This document shows, piece by piece, positions 34,875 through 43,558 of a stretch of DNA of 64,000 nucleotides. The position numbers and the translations under genes are program-made. The DNA is taken from contig NZ_LT670849.1 of the NCBI RefSeq assembly GCF_900142985.1, forward strand, positions 5,162,501 to 5,226,500. The letters run 5' to 3'. Source of the DNA: Bradyrhizobium erythrophlei (GTDB lineage Bacteria > Pseudomonadota > Alphaproteobacteria > Rhizobiales > Xanthobacteraceae). The stretch's first letter is position 1; each line of letters begins with the position of its first letter. The notes under the pieces are model-generated. The model was not told where the DNA came from. It saw only the letters and a program-made list of their open reading frames with translations, and ran no database searches.

Positions 34875-36914
34875 CTACTCCAGCAAGAAATCGAGGAAAT
34901 GCACGTGCCTTTGAACAAAGGACGGACGCAAATGCATACCATCTGAATATTTTGGCTCGGCCGCCGCATAGAAAGGTGAACAGCCGTCGCTATTGCCGCA
35001 AATATCGGGGAAGGCGTCGAGCGTTGTTGCCCCTGTTCGCTCTGCGATGCGGCGCAGGTCGTTGTCAATATCGGCATACCCGGCTCGCAATTCGGCAATC
35101 GGGACATCTTTGTCGACATCGGGGGCTACCGAAAAGCCAATCGGGCTGCGAATTACCATCTTATTTGGGTCGAAGCGAACACCCTGGATGGGTGGTCCTA
35201 AGATCAAATAGACGTTGGCTTTCGACCGCTGAAGCAGGCGGATATAGTCTTCTAGGTTGGCATAAAAGGCTTCTCGTCCTTCCACGGTTCCGAGGGAAAG
35301 TCGCTTGCCTCCTCGTTGAATCCCTAAGCTGGTGTCGCGGTACCCGGCCCACGACGCGCCCAAAACCACGTTTGCAATGCCTTCACGTTGGACCAACTCA
35401 AGAAGGAGATCGGGCATATTCGCGCAATGCGCAAAGTCGCCCTGCTGAATAATCCCAGGTACTGGCGCGCAGCTGCCGCCGACGACGAAATAGGTGTTGG
35501 CTCGCAGCTGCCCTGTATCGGCTAAGTGTTGCAGTCTGGGTCCAAACTGAAACAGCAAACTGTCACCGCTAAGTGCCAGCTTGCGTTCCCCCTGGCCCAG
35601 ATGGGCGATCCACGTGTGGTCATAATCCTGCACATCCATGCCTTGGGTAGCCTGGAAAACAGGATCATTTCTCGCTTCACTGATTTTTCTAATGTCGAGG
35701 CTGGGAAGAGCAGGAAAACGTCCCGGAAAACCATGCAACGTCCAGGTTGTGAGCCCCACCACGCCTAGGGCTGCTACCCAAATGGCAACGACTCTCGTGC
35801 CACGGGCCGGGTGCGTACCGAAACGGATCGGGCGTTCGACAAGCCGGTAGGTCATCCAAGCCAAAACGAAGCTGGCGACCACCAGTCCCGCAGCCATCAA
35901 GGGCGTAGGCGGTTTGCCGAGACGAATGATGTAAGCATAAGAGATTAGCGGCCAATGCCAGAGATAGAGTGGGTAGCTAATCAATCCGACGAAGACGATC
36001 CTGCGATCGGATAAAAACCACCGGTTCACGACTGCCTCTGGACCTGCAAAGATCAATGCTGCGGCCCCTGCGACCGGCAGTGGTGCAAGCCATCCTGGAA
36101 AGCGTAGCTCCGGTGTGAAGAATGCTGCAGACGTAAGTAACGCTACTAGGCCCGCGAGCGAGAGCCAGGATCGCGTCGCGGGCGCAAGTACAACTTGATT
36201 TTGGTAAGCTAGTCCTGCGCCTAGCAACAACTCCCAAAAGCGCGGGAAGGGGAGAAAAAAATCACCAACAATGCTGGTGCTCGACAACCAAATATTTATT
36301 GCGAATGAGGCAAGAAACATCAGTACCAGCAGACGTCCCAAAGATGCCTTCGTTTGGAAGATTGTCCAGAGAAGGGCTGGCCAGACGATGTAGAATTGTT
36401 CCTCGATCCCCAATGACCACAGATGTAGCAGCGGCTTTAACGTCGCCGCAATGTCGAAATAACCCGCTTCGCTCCATATGGCGATATTGGAGAGGAAGGC
36501 TGCACCGAAAAACACATGCTTGCCGAGTTGCATGAATTCGGACGGAAGCAGGCAAACGAATCCGTAGGCCAGAACGCCAGTCAAGCACACGGCAAGGGCT
36601 GGAAAGATGCGTCGGACCCGCCGGCCATAGAAGCGGGAAAACGTGAAGCTTCGGTCGGACATTTCCTTCAAGAGAATCGACGAGATGAGAAAACCCGAAA
36701 TGACGAAAAAGACATCAACGCCGATGTAGCCACCACGAACCGCTTTCGGAAACGCGTGATATAAAACAACTGAAACCACGGCGAAGGCGCGCAAGCCATC
36801 TATATCGGGACGATAGTTCTCCTTTACATGGAAGGAGGTGTCGAATGCCATCTGCTCTGCCGCAATTGATTTCTCAGTCTCTATGCCCTGAATCCTTGCC
36901 TTGGCGAAAGCCAT
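34875..36914 (-). CDS. OafA/YrhL-type acyltransferase with C-terminal SGNH domain
   Basis: A protein of about 679 residues. The acyltransferase-3 part has YRPDIDGLRAFAVVSVVLYHAFP, with the catalytic histidine, then GGYIGVDVFFVISGFLISS, RRVRRIFPAL and WSLGIEEQFYIVWP. A C-terminal SGNH domain has LALSGDSLLFQFGPRLQ near residue 445 and YSDGMHLRPSFVQRH at the end as the Asp-x-x-His pair. It should O-acetylate a surface glycan in the periplasm. Starts at 36914, 36851 or a GTG at 36950 are all possible. It is the first gene of the minus-strand operon and is divergent from a nucleotide-sugar SDR gene. Confidence 0.82.
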   Translation of the reverse strand: MAFAKARIQGIETEKSIAAEQMAFDTSFHVKENYRPDIDGLRAFAVVSVVLYHAFPKAVRGGYIGVDVFFVISGFLISSILLKEMSDRSFTFSRFYGRRVRRIFPALAVCLTGVLAYGFVCLLPSEFMQLGKHVFFGAAFLSNIAIWSEAGYFDIAATLKPLLHLWSLGIEEQFYIVWPALLWTIFQTKASLGRLLVLMFLASFAINIWLSSTSIVGDFFLPFPRFWELLLGAGLAYQNQVVLAPATRSWLSLAGLVALLTSAAFFTPELRFPGWLAPLPVAGAAALIFAGPEAVVNRWFLSDRRIVFVGLISYPLYLWHWPLISYAYIIRLGKPPTPLMAAGLVVASFVLAWMTYRLVERPIRFGTHPARGTRVVAIWVAALGVVGLTTWTLHGFPGRFPALPSLDIRKISEARNDPVFQATQGMDVQDYDHTWIAHLGQGERKLALSGDSLLFQFGPRLQHLADTGQLRANTYFVVGGSCAPVPGIIQQGDFAHCANMPDLLLELVQREGIANVVLGASWAGYRDTSLGIQRGGKRLSLGTVEGREAFYANLEDYIRLLQRSKANVYLILGPPIQGVRFDPNKMVIRSPIGFSVAPDVDKDVPIAELRAGYADIDNDLRRIAERTGATTLDAFPDICGNSDGCSPFYAAAEPKYSDGMHLRPSFVQRHVHFLDFLLE

Positions 36915-37097
36915 TTTGGTAATGAGGCCTTCGGGTTGCCTTAGTGCCACCGCCTTTCGGCGGACGGTTCGACCGCCGTGCGGCCTTTGTGGCGGACCGG
37001 GTATAGTGACTGACCGCGCTTATGGAGCGTGTAGGGAGTGCGCGCTGAGTCGATTTTCTGCTAAGTCGAACGGCTTCGCTTGAGAGGCTTCAGACTA

Positions 37098-37946
37098 GTG
37101 ATTGTACTTTTTGGCGCTTCGTCGGATATCGGTCAACGGCTTTGCCGGAAGCTCGAAAATGTCGGGTTGGTCGTACGAAAGGTGTCGCGTCGTCTGCCGG
37201 ACGGATTTAGTGCCGACCTTCAGACATCCGAAGGCGTCGACGAGGCGTTGAGAGATGCCGACCGGGTCATCTCTTGCGCTCACGCTCGATATACAAGCAC
37301 CATATTAAAATGCTGTCGTCCTGGAGTGCAGGTAATTGTCATGGGGTCGACATGGCGATTTTCGAAAGTGCCAAATGCCGCTGCCGACGAAGTGCGCGCA
37401 GCGGAGCGAGTGTTCCTGGCAAGCGACAAGCGTGGGGTTATGCTGCACTCGGCGATGATTTATGGGGGCTCCCAGGAACGGAATATTCAACGATTAGTAG
37501 CTGCCTTGCAGCGTTTCCCGATCCTGCCGGTTCCAGGCGGTGGGCGACAGATGGTTCGCCCTATCTACATTGACGACGTGGTTGAGTGCATTTTTCAATC
37601 AGTTCGGAGAACATGGGATGCACCGGCCGCTTTTGCGGTTGCTGGGCCAGCGCTAACCTGGCGCGAGATGGCTGCGGCATGTGCGAAGGCAAAAGGTCTA
37701 AATCGATCATTCGTGGCCGTTCCCATTTCGCCCGCTATCGCGCTGTTGGAGCTCTTGAGTCGAGCAGGATTCAGGACGCCAAATCCGGATATCTTGCGTC
37801 GCTTTGAAGAAAGTCCTGAATTCTCGACAGAGGCCATGGTCTCACTGTTGGGCGTGGTCCCGCGGCCGTTCGAGGAAGGTATACGACTCGCCGTACAAGG
37901 TTGGGAGAATCTTGCAGCGGAAAATTGTGGGTGCGAGTCGGTTTAG
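37098..37946 (+). CDS. NAD(P)-binding SDR/epimerase-like protein
   Basis: A protein of about 282 residues with an atypical extended-SDR layout. The nucleotide motif is VLFGASSDIGQRLCRKL, and GVMLHSAMIYGGSQERNIQRL replaces the usual Y-x3-K motif. GGGRQMVRPIYIDDVVECI matches the region before the sugar-binding segment in epimerases. The classical catalytic lysine is absent after the tyrosine, so it may bind NAD(P) without SDR catalysis. The GTG at 37098, preceded by GAGAGG, is chosen over the TTG at 37080. It is the only plus-strand gene here and is convergent with the CoA-transferase. Confidence 0.62.
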   Translation: MIVLFGASSDIGQRLCRKLENVGLVVRKVSRRLPDGFSADLQTSEGVDEALRDADRVISCAHARYTSTILKCCRPGVQVIVMGSTWRFSKVPNAAADEVRAAERVFLASDKRGVMLHSAMIYGGSQERNIQRLVAALQRFPILPVPGGGRQMVRPIYIDDVVECIFQSVRRTWDAPAAFAVAGPALTWREMAAACAKAKGLNRSFVAVPISPAIALLELLSRAGFRTPNPDILRRFEESPEFSTEAMVSLLGVVPRPFEEGIRLAVQGWENLAAENCGCESV

Positions 37947-37947
37947 A

Positions 37948-39141
37948 CTAAACCACTTTGCCCTGACGCAGCGACTTGATCTCCTCGGCCGTAAATCCAA
38001 ACTCTGACAGCACTTCTTCAGTCTGCTCGCCGAATTCGGGCGGTCGCGCCGCCATCCTGCTTGGAGTGCGCGACAGCGTGAAGGGCTGGCCGACCAGCCG
38101 GATGTGACGGCCCTCCGTGTTGGGTACATCTTGCGCCATACCGAGGTGCTCGACCTGTGCGTCCGCAAACACCTGGTCGATGGAATAGATCGGGCCGCAC
38201 GGCACGCCGGCGGCGTTGAATTCCTTGACCCAGGTTTCGCTCGACTTCTTCTCGGTGAATTTGCCGATCTCGGCGTTGAGTGCCTTTCGGTTCTTTGACC
38301 GATCGGGTGCGGTGGCGTATTCGGGCCGGTTGGCGAGATCGGGGTCGCCGAGCGCCTCGCAAAAACGCTGCCAGATTCGTCCGCCGGTGGTGGCGATGTT
38401 GATATAGCCGTCGGAGGTCTTGAACACGCCGGTCGGGATCGAGGTCGGGTGATCGTTGCCGGCCTGCTTGGCGACGTCCTTTTCCATCAGCCAGCGCGAG
38501 GCCTGGAAATCCAGCATGAAGATCTGCGCCTGCAACAGCGACGTCTTCACCCATTGGCCTTCGCCGGAGACGTCACGCTCGAGAAGGGCGGTGAGGATGC
38601 CCATCGCGCAGAACAAACCCGCGGTGAGGTCGGCGACGGGAATGCCGACCCGCATCGGGCCTTCGCCTGGTGCACCGGTGATCGACATCAGCCCGCCCAT
38701 GCCTTGCGCGATCTGATCGAAGCCCGGGCGCTTGTGATAGGGGCCGTCCTGGCCGAAACCGGAAATCGAGCCATAGACGATGCGCGGGTTGATCTTGCGC
38801 ACGCTCTCATAGTCGACGCCGAGCTTTGCCTTCACGTCGGGCCGGAAATTCTCGACCACGACGTCGGCTTTTTCCACCAGCCGTCTAAAGACCTCGATGC
38901 CTTCCGGTTTCTTCAGGTTCAGCGCGATTGCCCGTTTGTTGCGGTGCAAATTCTGGAAGTCCGAACCATGGCGCGGGCCACCGAGCTGTTCCCCGCCGGC
39001 ATCTTCCAGGAGCGCATCGATCTTGACGACGTTGGCGCCCCAATCCGCCAGCTGCCGTACGCAGGTGGGGCCGGCCCGGACGCGCGTGAGATCGAGGACG
39101 GTGAAGCGCTTGAGGGCCTGTGAGGCATGCGGGACGGGCAT
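37948..39141 (-). CDS. CaiB/BaiF family (class III) CoA-transferase
   Basis: A 397-residue class III CoA-transferase that moves CoA between carboxylic acids. The family marks are VLDLTRVRAGPTCVRQLADWGANVVKI, LHRNKRAIALNLKKPEG, DVVVENFRPDVKAKLG and GFGQDGPYHKRPGFDQIAQGMGGLMSITG. The region after that segment, FCAMGILTALLERD, is also conserved. The start at 39141 fits the usual N-terminus. It is GC-rich like the metabolic region and unlike its polysaccharide neighbours, suggesting core DNA left between two island segments. The acyl substrate is unknown. Confidence 0.85.
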   Translation of the reverse strand: MPVPHASQALKRFTVLDLTRVRAGPTCVRQLADWGANVVKIDALLEDAGGEQLGGPRHGSDFQNLHRNKRAIALNLKKPEGIEVFRRLVEKADVVVENFRPDVKAKLGVDYESVRKINPRIVYGSISGFGQDGPYHKRPGFDQIAQGMGGLMSITGAPGEGPMRVGIPVADLTAGLFCAMGILTALLERDVSGEGQWVKTSLLQAQIFMLDFQASRWLMEKDVAKQAGNDHPTSIPTGVFKTSDGYINIATTGGRIWQRFCEALGDPDLANRPEYATAPDRSKNRKALNAEIGKFTEKKSSETWVKEFNAAGVPCGPIYSIDQVFADAQVEHLGMAQDVPNTEGRHIRLVGQPFTLSRTPSRMAARPPEFGEQTEEVLSEFGFTAEEIKSLRQGKVV

Positions 39142-39231
39142 TCGGAAAGCTCCGGCGGCGGGTCGAACAGGGCGGGTCCGTGCAAGGCTGGTGACTGTGC
39201 CATTCGGCCTTGTTGTTGGTGCTAGGTATAG

Positions 39232-39507
39232 GGGAGCTATCTGCCATCCACAATCCTGTTTGTCCGCGAAGGCCTTGCGACCAAAGCAGACCCCGCAAAG
39301 CCACGCCCTGACCTCAAGAGTCCATGGAAGGCTATCACCGCGTTCGCCGGCCTTGAGGGCGTTCGCATACATGACCTAAGGCACACATATCCAAGTTTCG
39401 GAGCCGGTGGCGGTATGGGTCTGCCAATTATTATTGGTCGGCTGCTCGTTCATTCACACGCAGCTTTCACTGCGCGATATCTCAAAATGGCGGCGTCTTC
39501 CGGATGA
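39232..39507 (+). pseudogene. Tyrosine recombinase (phage-type integrase) C-terminal fragment
   Basis: The plus strand encodes about 91 codons reading LFVREGLATKADPAKPRPDL, then KSPWKAITAFAGLEGV, RIHDLRHT, GAGGGMGLPII and HAAFTARYLKMA. This is the C-terminal catalytic part of a tyrosine recombinase, including the HxLRH box and the tyrosine of the T-A-R-Y motif. Stops at 39223 and 39229 precede it, so the N-terminal half and the first catalytic arginine are lost. No intact integrase or obvious att repeat was found. It marks a past integration next to the CoA-transferase gene. Confidence 0.75.
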
Positions 39508-39643
39508 AACGAGAAACGACATGCTCCACTTCCTAGACTCCGGGTCACCAACATACGCAAACTTCGCCACCACAGTTGCGCGGCCGGATCTCGCGGGGGG
39601 CGGGCGTCTGTGTTGGCGGTTCGGTTGGCCTCGTACTGAACTC

Positions 39644-39859
39644 TTATTTTCCCCACGGGATGATCGCCCACACTCGCTCATGAAAATAATACAACGCAAT
39701 CTTTGTGACGACCTCTACTCCGGCAATCGTTCCGGCGAGCCCAAATTTCCCTGTAACAAATAGACTGATCACGAAGGTATCGATCGACCCGGTAATCCGC
39801 CAACTTACAGCCTTAATGAACGAGCGCGTATGTGCTTCGCCCTGCGTCAGAAATCTCAT
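39644..39859 (-). CDS. DUF2061 small membrane protein
   Basis: A 71-residue protein with the DUF2061 pattern: SFIKAVSWRITGSIDTFVISLFVTG, then GTIAGVEVVTKIALYYFHERVWA and a short basic end. Each half has a membrane helix. The family is widespread and uncharacterised; as I recall, members are often found beside sulfate-activation genes. Here cysD and cysNC are about 11 kb away in the same polysaccharide region, so a link is possible but not shown. Confidence 0.8.
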   Translation of the reverse strand: MRFLTQGEAHTRSFIKAVSWRITGSIDTFVISLFVTGKFGLAGTIAGVEVVTKIALYYFHERVWAIIPWGK

Positions 39860-39974
39860 GACAGGCCCCCTTGAATATCTGGGGTTCGGCTAGCTCATTC
39901 GCTCGAATAGTTCAAACTCGGATAGTACCCGTCCATGTATCCCGGGGAGGCTTCTCCGAGGCCGTACTTCGCGG

Positions 39975-40148
39975 CTACTTCTCCTTCTGATAGTCGAAGT
40001 ATCGCGTACTGTACTTTCCTTGGTTTCCGATCGGGCGCCCGCACTCGCAAACGATCACTTCGTCCTTTGTCAGCGGAATCTCTTTAGGCACAATTCGGTA
40101 TTCAACTCCGCACTGGCACGGAAAACGCATGTGGGATTCGTCGACCAT
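39975..40148 (-). CDS. 57-residue CxCG zinc-ribbon protein
   Basis: A short minus-strand frame encodes 57 residues with two zinc knuckle-like motifs, PCQCGVEY at residues 10-17 and VCECGRPI at 33-40. The spacing fits a minimal zinc ribbon. AAGG lies about ten bases before the ATG. The C-terminal YSTRYFDYQKEK is aromatic and basic. The paired CxCG motifs and protein-like composition support a real gene. It could bind nucleic acid or act as a protein adaptor; no family name is assigned. Confidence 0.55.
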   Translation of the reverse strand: MVDESHMRFPCQCGVEYRIVPKEIPLTKDEVIVCECGRPIGNQGKYSTRYFDYQKEK

Positions 40149-40605
40149 TATGGAAGCCCTTAAAAGTTTGAAAACGCAGATCCCCTTGTTTGGTTAGGCC
40201 TCCCTTGCTGACGGATACAGTCTACTAACACGTCGATGTTGCCCGCAAAAGTTACCGCCGGGCGCTTGAAACCGTTGCTCCGACAGTTGCTAGAAAGCTG
40301 ACGCAACAACGAGCATCGCGTTTTACCTCGGTCTTCACCGAAACAGGTCCCGATATTTGAATTTGGTTAGGCGAAAGGCTCACCCTATGTCAGGTCAAGG
40401 TAGTCCGAAACGCCTAATAGTCAGTCAGGCGGTTGCCTCGCTTTCTCTGATGAGAACCGATAGTGTTCGACTGTTTTGAAGTTCGCCATTCGAGTTGACA
40501 CCAACTCGCTCATAGCGGGGTTCTCGCCAGAGTGGAGAGTTTTCGTTGGAAGATGGAGGAGAGTAAGGAGCCGATCTATACCGGAGACCCGCGGAGGGGT
40601 TCTAT
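40149..40605. other. Long intergenic gap with no recognised gene
   Basis: About 450 bases of mixed composition between the zinc-ribbon gene and the glycosyltransferase. Both neighbours are on the minus strand, so the right part is the 3' trailer of the glycosyltransferase and the left part should hold the promoter of the small gene. No frame with a convincing start and composition, no hairpin with T-run and no inverted repeat of note was seen. It may contain decayed mobile DNA related to the recombinase fragment. Confidence 0.4.
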
Positions 40606-41754
40606 TCAGGACCGCGGGGCGGCGAGTTCCTTGTAGAGTCGGACTATCTGCCCGCCGATGATCTTGGTCGAAAGTCTGCTGACGACCAAATCGCGCGCCG
40701 CTTTGGCATATCGCGTGCGCAACTCGGGCGAAGTGGCCAATTTTTCGATCGCCGCCGCAAGAGCCTCCGGATCCTCAATCGGAACCAGAAGGCCGGTCTG
40801 GTCCTCAATGACGATCTCACGGCAGCCCGGCGCATCGGTTGCGATCATGGCGCGCCCGCAAGCGGCCGCCTCCATCAGCGCGCCGGGCAGGCCTTCGCGG
40901 TGCGAGGGGAGGACAGCAAAATGGCAGCGCCGCCAAAGCGACGCGATATCTGTGACGTGGCCGAGCCAGGTGATGCCGGGACGTTTGCTCCATTCATCCA
41001 CCTCTTGCAACGAGACGGAGGCCGGGTTGGCAGGATCGGGATTGCCGGCAATGAGGAGGTTGGTCTGGAGGCCGCGATCGCGAACGATACCGTGCGCGCC
41101 GACCAATGCGCGGATGCCCTTGTCGGTCAAGAGGCGCCCCGCGAAGCCGTAGGTGATTGGGCCTTCAGGCTCAGGCAAGGGCTGGAGCCCGTCGGTGTCG
41201 ACGCCGGACCCTGGAATCAGAACGATCTTTGTCTCATCGATTCCGAGATCGGTCAGCGCTGCGCGATCGTCCGGATTCTGAACCAGCACAACGTCGTCCT
41301 TCCGCCCCAGCAGTGACGGCAGGATCATCTTGAGGATCGCGCGCAGCACACGCGTCCGCAACGTGACGGACGTAAAAACATAGCCCATGCCGGTCAGCGC
41401 GCTCACGTAGGGATAGGCCCGACCAAGTGCTGCGATCGAGCCATAGACGCAACACTGCAGGCCGGAGTGGTGCGCAATGTCAGGTTTGATGCGTGCGGCG
41501 ATTGCTCGGAGTTCGGAGATGACTTTGATGGCGGCGAGAGGCGAGAGCCCGCCGCGCCGTAGCGGGATCGGATGCAGGGTGAAACCTTCCGCCGTGATGG
41601 CCTCCGCGCCCTCATTGACGCGTGTTGCCACGTGAACCTCGAAGCCCGCCTTGCGGGCCGCGCGCGCCATCGGCAAGCGGTTGAGTAGGAAGGCCCAATC
41701 TTCGTTGACGACGTAAAGCAGGCGTCGAGATGGCTTGGTGTCTGCCAATGTCAT
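40606..41754 (-). CDS. Family 4 glycosyltransferase (GT-B)
   Basis: A 382-residue retaining GT-B enzyme of GT4. The N-terminal half has LLYVVNEDWAFLLNRLPMARAARKAGFEVHVATR. The C-terminal half has VLIPGSGVDTDGLQPLP, YGFAGRLLTDKGIRALV, GHVTDIASLWRRCHFAVLPSHREGLPGALMEAAACGRAMIATDAPGCREIV (the E-x7-E motif region, here in HREGLPGALMEAAA). It transfers a sugar from a nucleotide donor to a growing polysaccharide on the cytosolic side. The donor cannot be read from the sequence. Confidence 0.86.
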   Translation of the reverse strand: MTLADTKPSRRLLYVVNEDWAFLLNRLPMARAARKAGFEVHVATRVNEGAEAITAEGFTLHPIPLRRGGLSPLAAIKVISELRAIAARIKPDIAHHSGLQCCVYGSIAALGRAYPYVSALTGMGYVFTSVTLRTRVLRAILKMILPSLLGRKDDVVLVQNPDDRAALTDLGIDETKIVLIPGSGVDTDGLQPLPEPEGPITYGFAGRLLTDKGIRALVGAHGIVRDRGLQTNLLIAGNPDPANPASVSLQEVDEWSKRPGITWLGHVTDIASLWRRCHFAVLPSHREGLPGALMEAAACGRAMIATDAPGCREIVIEDQTGLLVPIEDPEALAAAIEKLATSPELRTRYAKAARDLVVSRLSTKIIGGQIVRLYKELAAPRS

Positions 41755-42156
41755 TCACTCGAAATGTTGGGAGGGCAGCATTACCAAGCCGAAAAAGCCG
41801 GCGCCAGCGGCAATGCCGGCCAAAATAGGCGCCGGCGGAGCGCCGGTTACAACTGGCATGCTTGGACCCTGGGCGCCGATTGGCGCAGTCCAGGTTGCGG
41901 GCGGCTATGACGTGGCTTTCCATAACAAGCCGCGGCGAGCGGCTCGTTTTACGGCATCATTTCCGCCGATCTGCAAGAACCCCCAGAACTTCTGGTGGAG
42001 TTTCTTGGGCCGCTCCTGGAAAACGAGGCGGATGTTGTCGTTGGGCGGCGCAGCGGCCGCGATGATCCTTTTTTCACCCGCTTCATGGCCAACCTTTTTT
42101 GGGGCGTTTAACTCGTGAACGAAATAGTTGACATTGGCGCCGTCGTCGTGGGGCAT
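41755..42156 (-). pseudogene. Small gene interrupted by a single in-frame TAG
   Basis: From ATG 42156 (AAGGA six bases upstream) one frame runs 83 codons to a TAG at 41905-41907. It then continues in the same frame for 49 more codons to a TGA at 41755, directly before the glycosyltransferase ATG at 41754. The part after the TAG holds a membrane-helix-like segment (ILAGIAAGAGFFGLVML). The part before has NIRLVFQERPKKLHQKFWGFLQ. One base change restores a 133-codon frame. Alternatively only the 83-aa product is made. The family is not recognised. Confidence 0.4.
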
Positions 42157-42195
42157 CGCAGGTCCTTAAGCGAGCTTCATTTAGAAGAAGCGCCG

Positions 42196-43125
42196 TTAAT
42201 GCTTCAGAGCTTCTTTTCGAATTTCCAAACGAAGACGCGGGCCTCGGTGGCGCTCGATGAAAATTCCTGACAAGACTGACATGGCAAACGCTACGATTAG
42301 CGAGACCGAAACGAGGAGCCAGGCCTTCGCCGCTGATACTTCTTCCTGGCATGTTAAAAAGAATATAAAAAGCATGGTCGGAAAGTGCAAAATATAAAGA
42401 CTGTAGGAAAAATCGATCGGTATCGGTGGTAACAGCTTAGGAAAGCTCGGCTTTGCGATGTTCAGCAAAACGCCAAGCGCGAATAAGCCGAAACAGATCA
42501 CGGAAAGCTCATTGAGGGGGCCGCCTTCGCGAGCGCGAATTGCGAAAGCTAGGCCAATCAAGCACAAAATCGCCATCCATATTCGTTTGGAATAAAATGC
42601 CTGAGCGAGCAGACCAACAACAACGTAGGCCTGCATTTCCAACGCCAGAGACCATAATGGTCCGTTTGATGATCCAGTGAGCCCGCCCCTGAAACCGAAC
42701 GTCAGCAGCGCTCGTCCGACGTCCCTGAGGTTGTCGAGATAAGAAAATGAATCCCTTGTGAGAGCTTGCGCCGTACCATGATATCGATCGAGGCCGAGCG
42801 CGCGCAGGATCAAGGCCATCGCAACGGTAAGCAAAACACTGAACAGAAGAGGTGGATAAATTCGCGCAATCCGCCGCGTCATGAAGACCAGAAAGAGCGC
42901 ATCGCCATAATGGGACTTGCCGATCAATGATCGACCGATGACCAGGCCTGAGGTCAGAAAGAACAGCTCGACCGCGACTTCGGCTGCCTGAGACAAGGCA
43001 TCGCTGATTTGCGAGCCGACGAGATCGAACGGGGAAACAAAAATGCCGACGGCATGATCGACTGCCACTATCGACGCGAGGATTAATCTGACCGTATCAA
43101 GCTGGTTCCAACCATTATCCTCCAT
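42196..43125 (-). CDS. Acyltransferase-3 family membrane protein, no SGNH domain
   Basis: A protein of about 309 residues (longer if a start at 43209 or a TTG at 43269 is used) with about ten membrane helices. LDTVRLILASIVAVDHAVGIF carries the family histidine in VDHA. AVELFFLTSGLVIGRSL, MTRRIARIYPPLLFSV and GPLWSLALEMQAYVVVG fit the core motifs, and FSYSLYILHFPTMLF the C-terminal ones. Unlike the other two acyltransferases here it has no SGNH domain. It probably O-acylates a glycan or its lipid-linked unit. A promoter-operator cluster lies at 43283-43315. Confidence 0.78.
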   Translation of the reverse strand: MEDNGWNQLDTVRLILASIVAVDHAVGIFVSPFDLVGSQISDALSQAAEVAVELFFLTSGLVIGRSLIGKSHYGDALFLVFMTRRIARIYPPLLFSVLLTVAMALILRALGLDRYHGTAQALTRDSFSYLDNLRDVGRALLTFGFRGGLTGSSNGPLWSLALEMQAYVVVGLLAQAFYSKRIWMAILCLIGLAFAIRAREGGPLNELSVICFGLFALGVLLNIAKPSFPKLLPPIPIDFSYSLYILHFPTMLFIFFLTCQEEVSAAKAWLLVSVSLIVAFAMSVLSGIFIERHRGPRLRLEIRKEALKH

Positions 43126-43282
43126 GAGTTGAACTCTATGCGCGGCCTGCTCGGCCCAACAAACGAGAGCGGCGCTGCGAGCGCCGTTCTGTCGACCAAT
43201 AGTGATCATCAATTGGCATTCGCTTGCTTCAATCGCCGGTGAAATTACTAAGGAACTGATATTATCCAAAACGTTCGGCTAA

Positions 43283-43315
43283 GTTCATTATGAACGTCGG
43301 CTTTGACGTTCACAA
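43283..43315 (-). promoter_or_regulatory. Promoter and GTTCA/TGAAC sites before the acyltransferase gene
   Basis: On the minus strand TTGTGA (43315-43310) and CATAAT (43292-43287) are 17 bases apart, a good sigma-70 pair. The -10 box lies inside the palindrome GTTCA-TTA-TGAAC (43283-43295). A second inverted repeat, GAACGTC at 43292 with GACGTTC at 43305, spans the spacer. The string TTGACGTTCAC here (43303-43313) recurs exactly at 44003-44013 before the winged-helix regulator gene, so the same regulator may bind both. No gene was seen from 43316 to 43558. Confidence 0.55.
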
Positions 43316-43558
43316 GCTGATGGCGCTGAACCCTTTCCGGAACTACGCCTCGGCTTTTCGGAAACGACATCAGCAAACGTTTCCGCTTGCTCGTGATTTC
43401 GGGTCGAAAAGGCGCATCAGCTCCAACCAGGGAATTTGCTCGCGAAGTTGAAGTGGGGGAACGTACGTTGTTGAGAGGCAACGCTCGTCGGTCGACCCCT
43501 AGAAGGGAGATGGCAAATCCATCTCGCGGCTATGAAAAGAAGCGGCTTCCCAAGGCGG

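Noticed and set aside
36949..36964. Short GC-rich hairpin in the divergent gap before the acyltransferase
   Set aside because: CCGCC with GGCGG is too short and common in this GC-rich DNA to call a terminator or operator.
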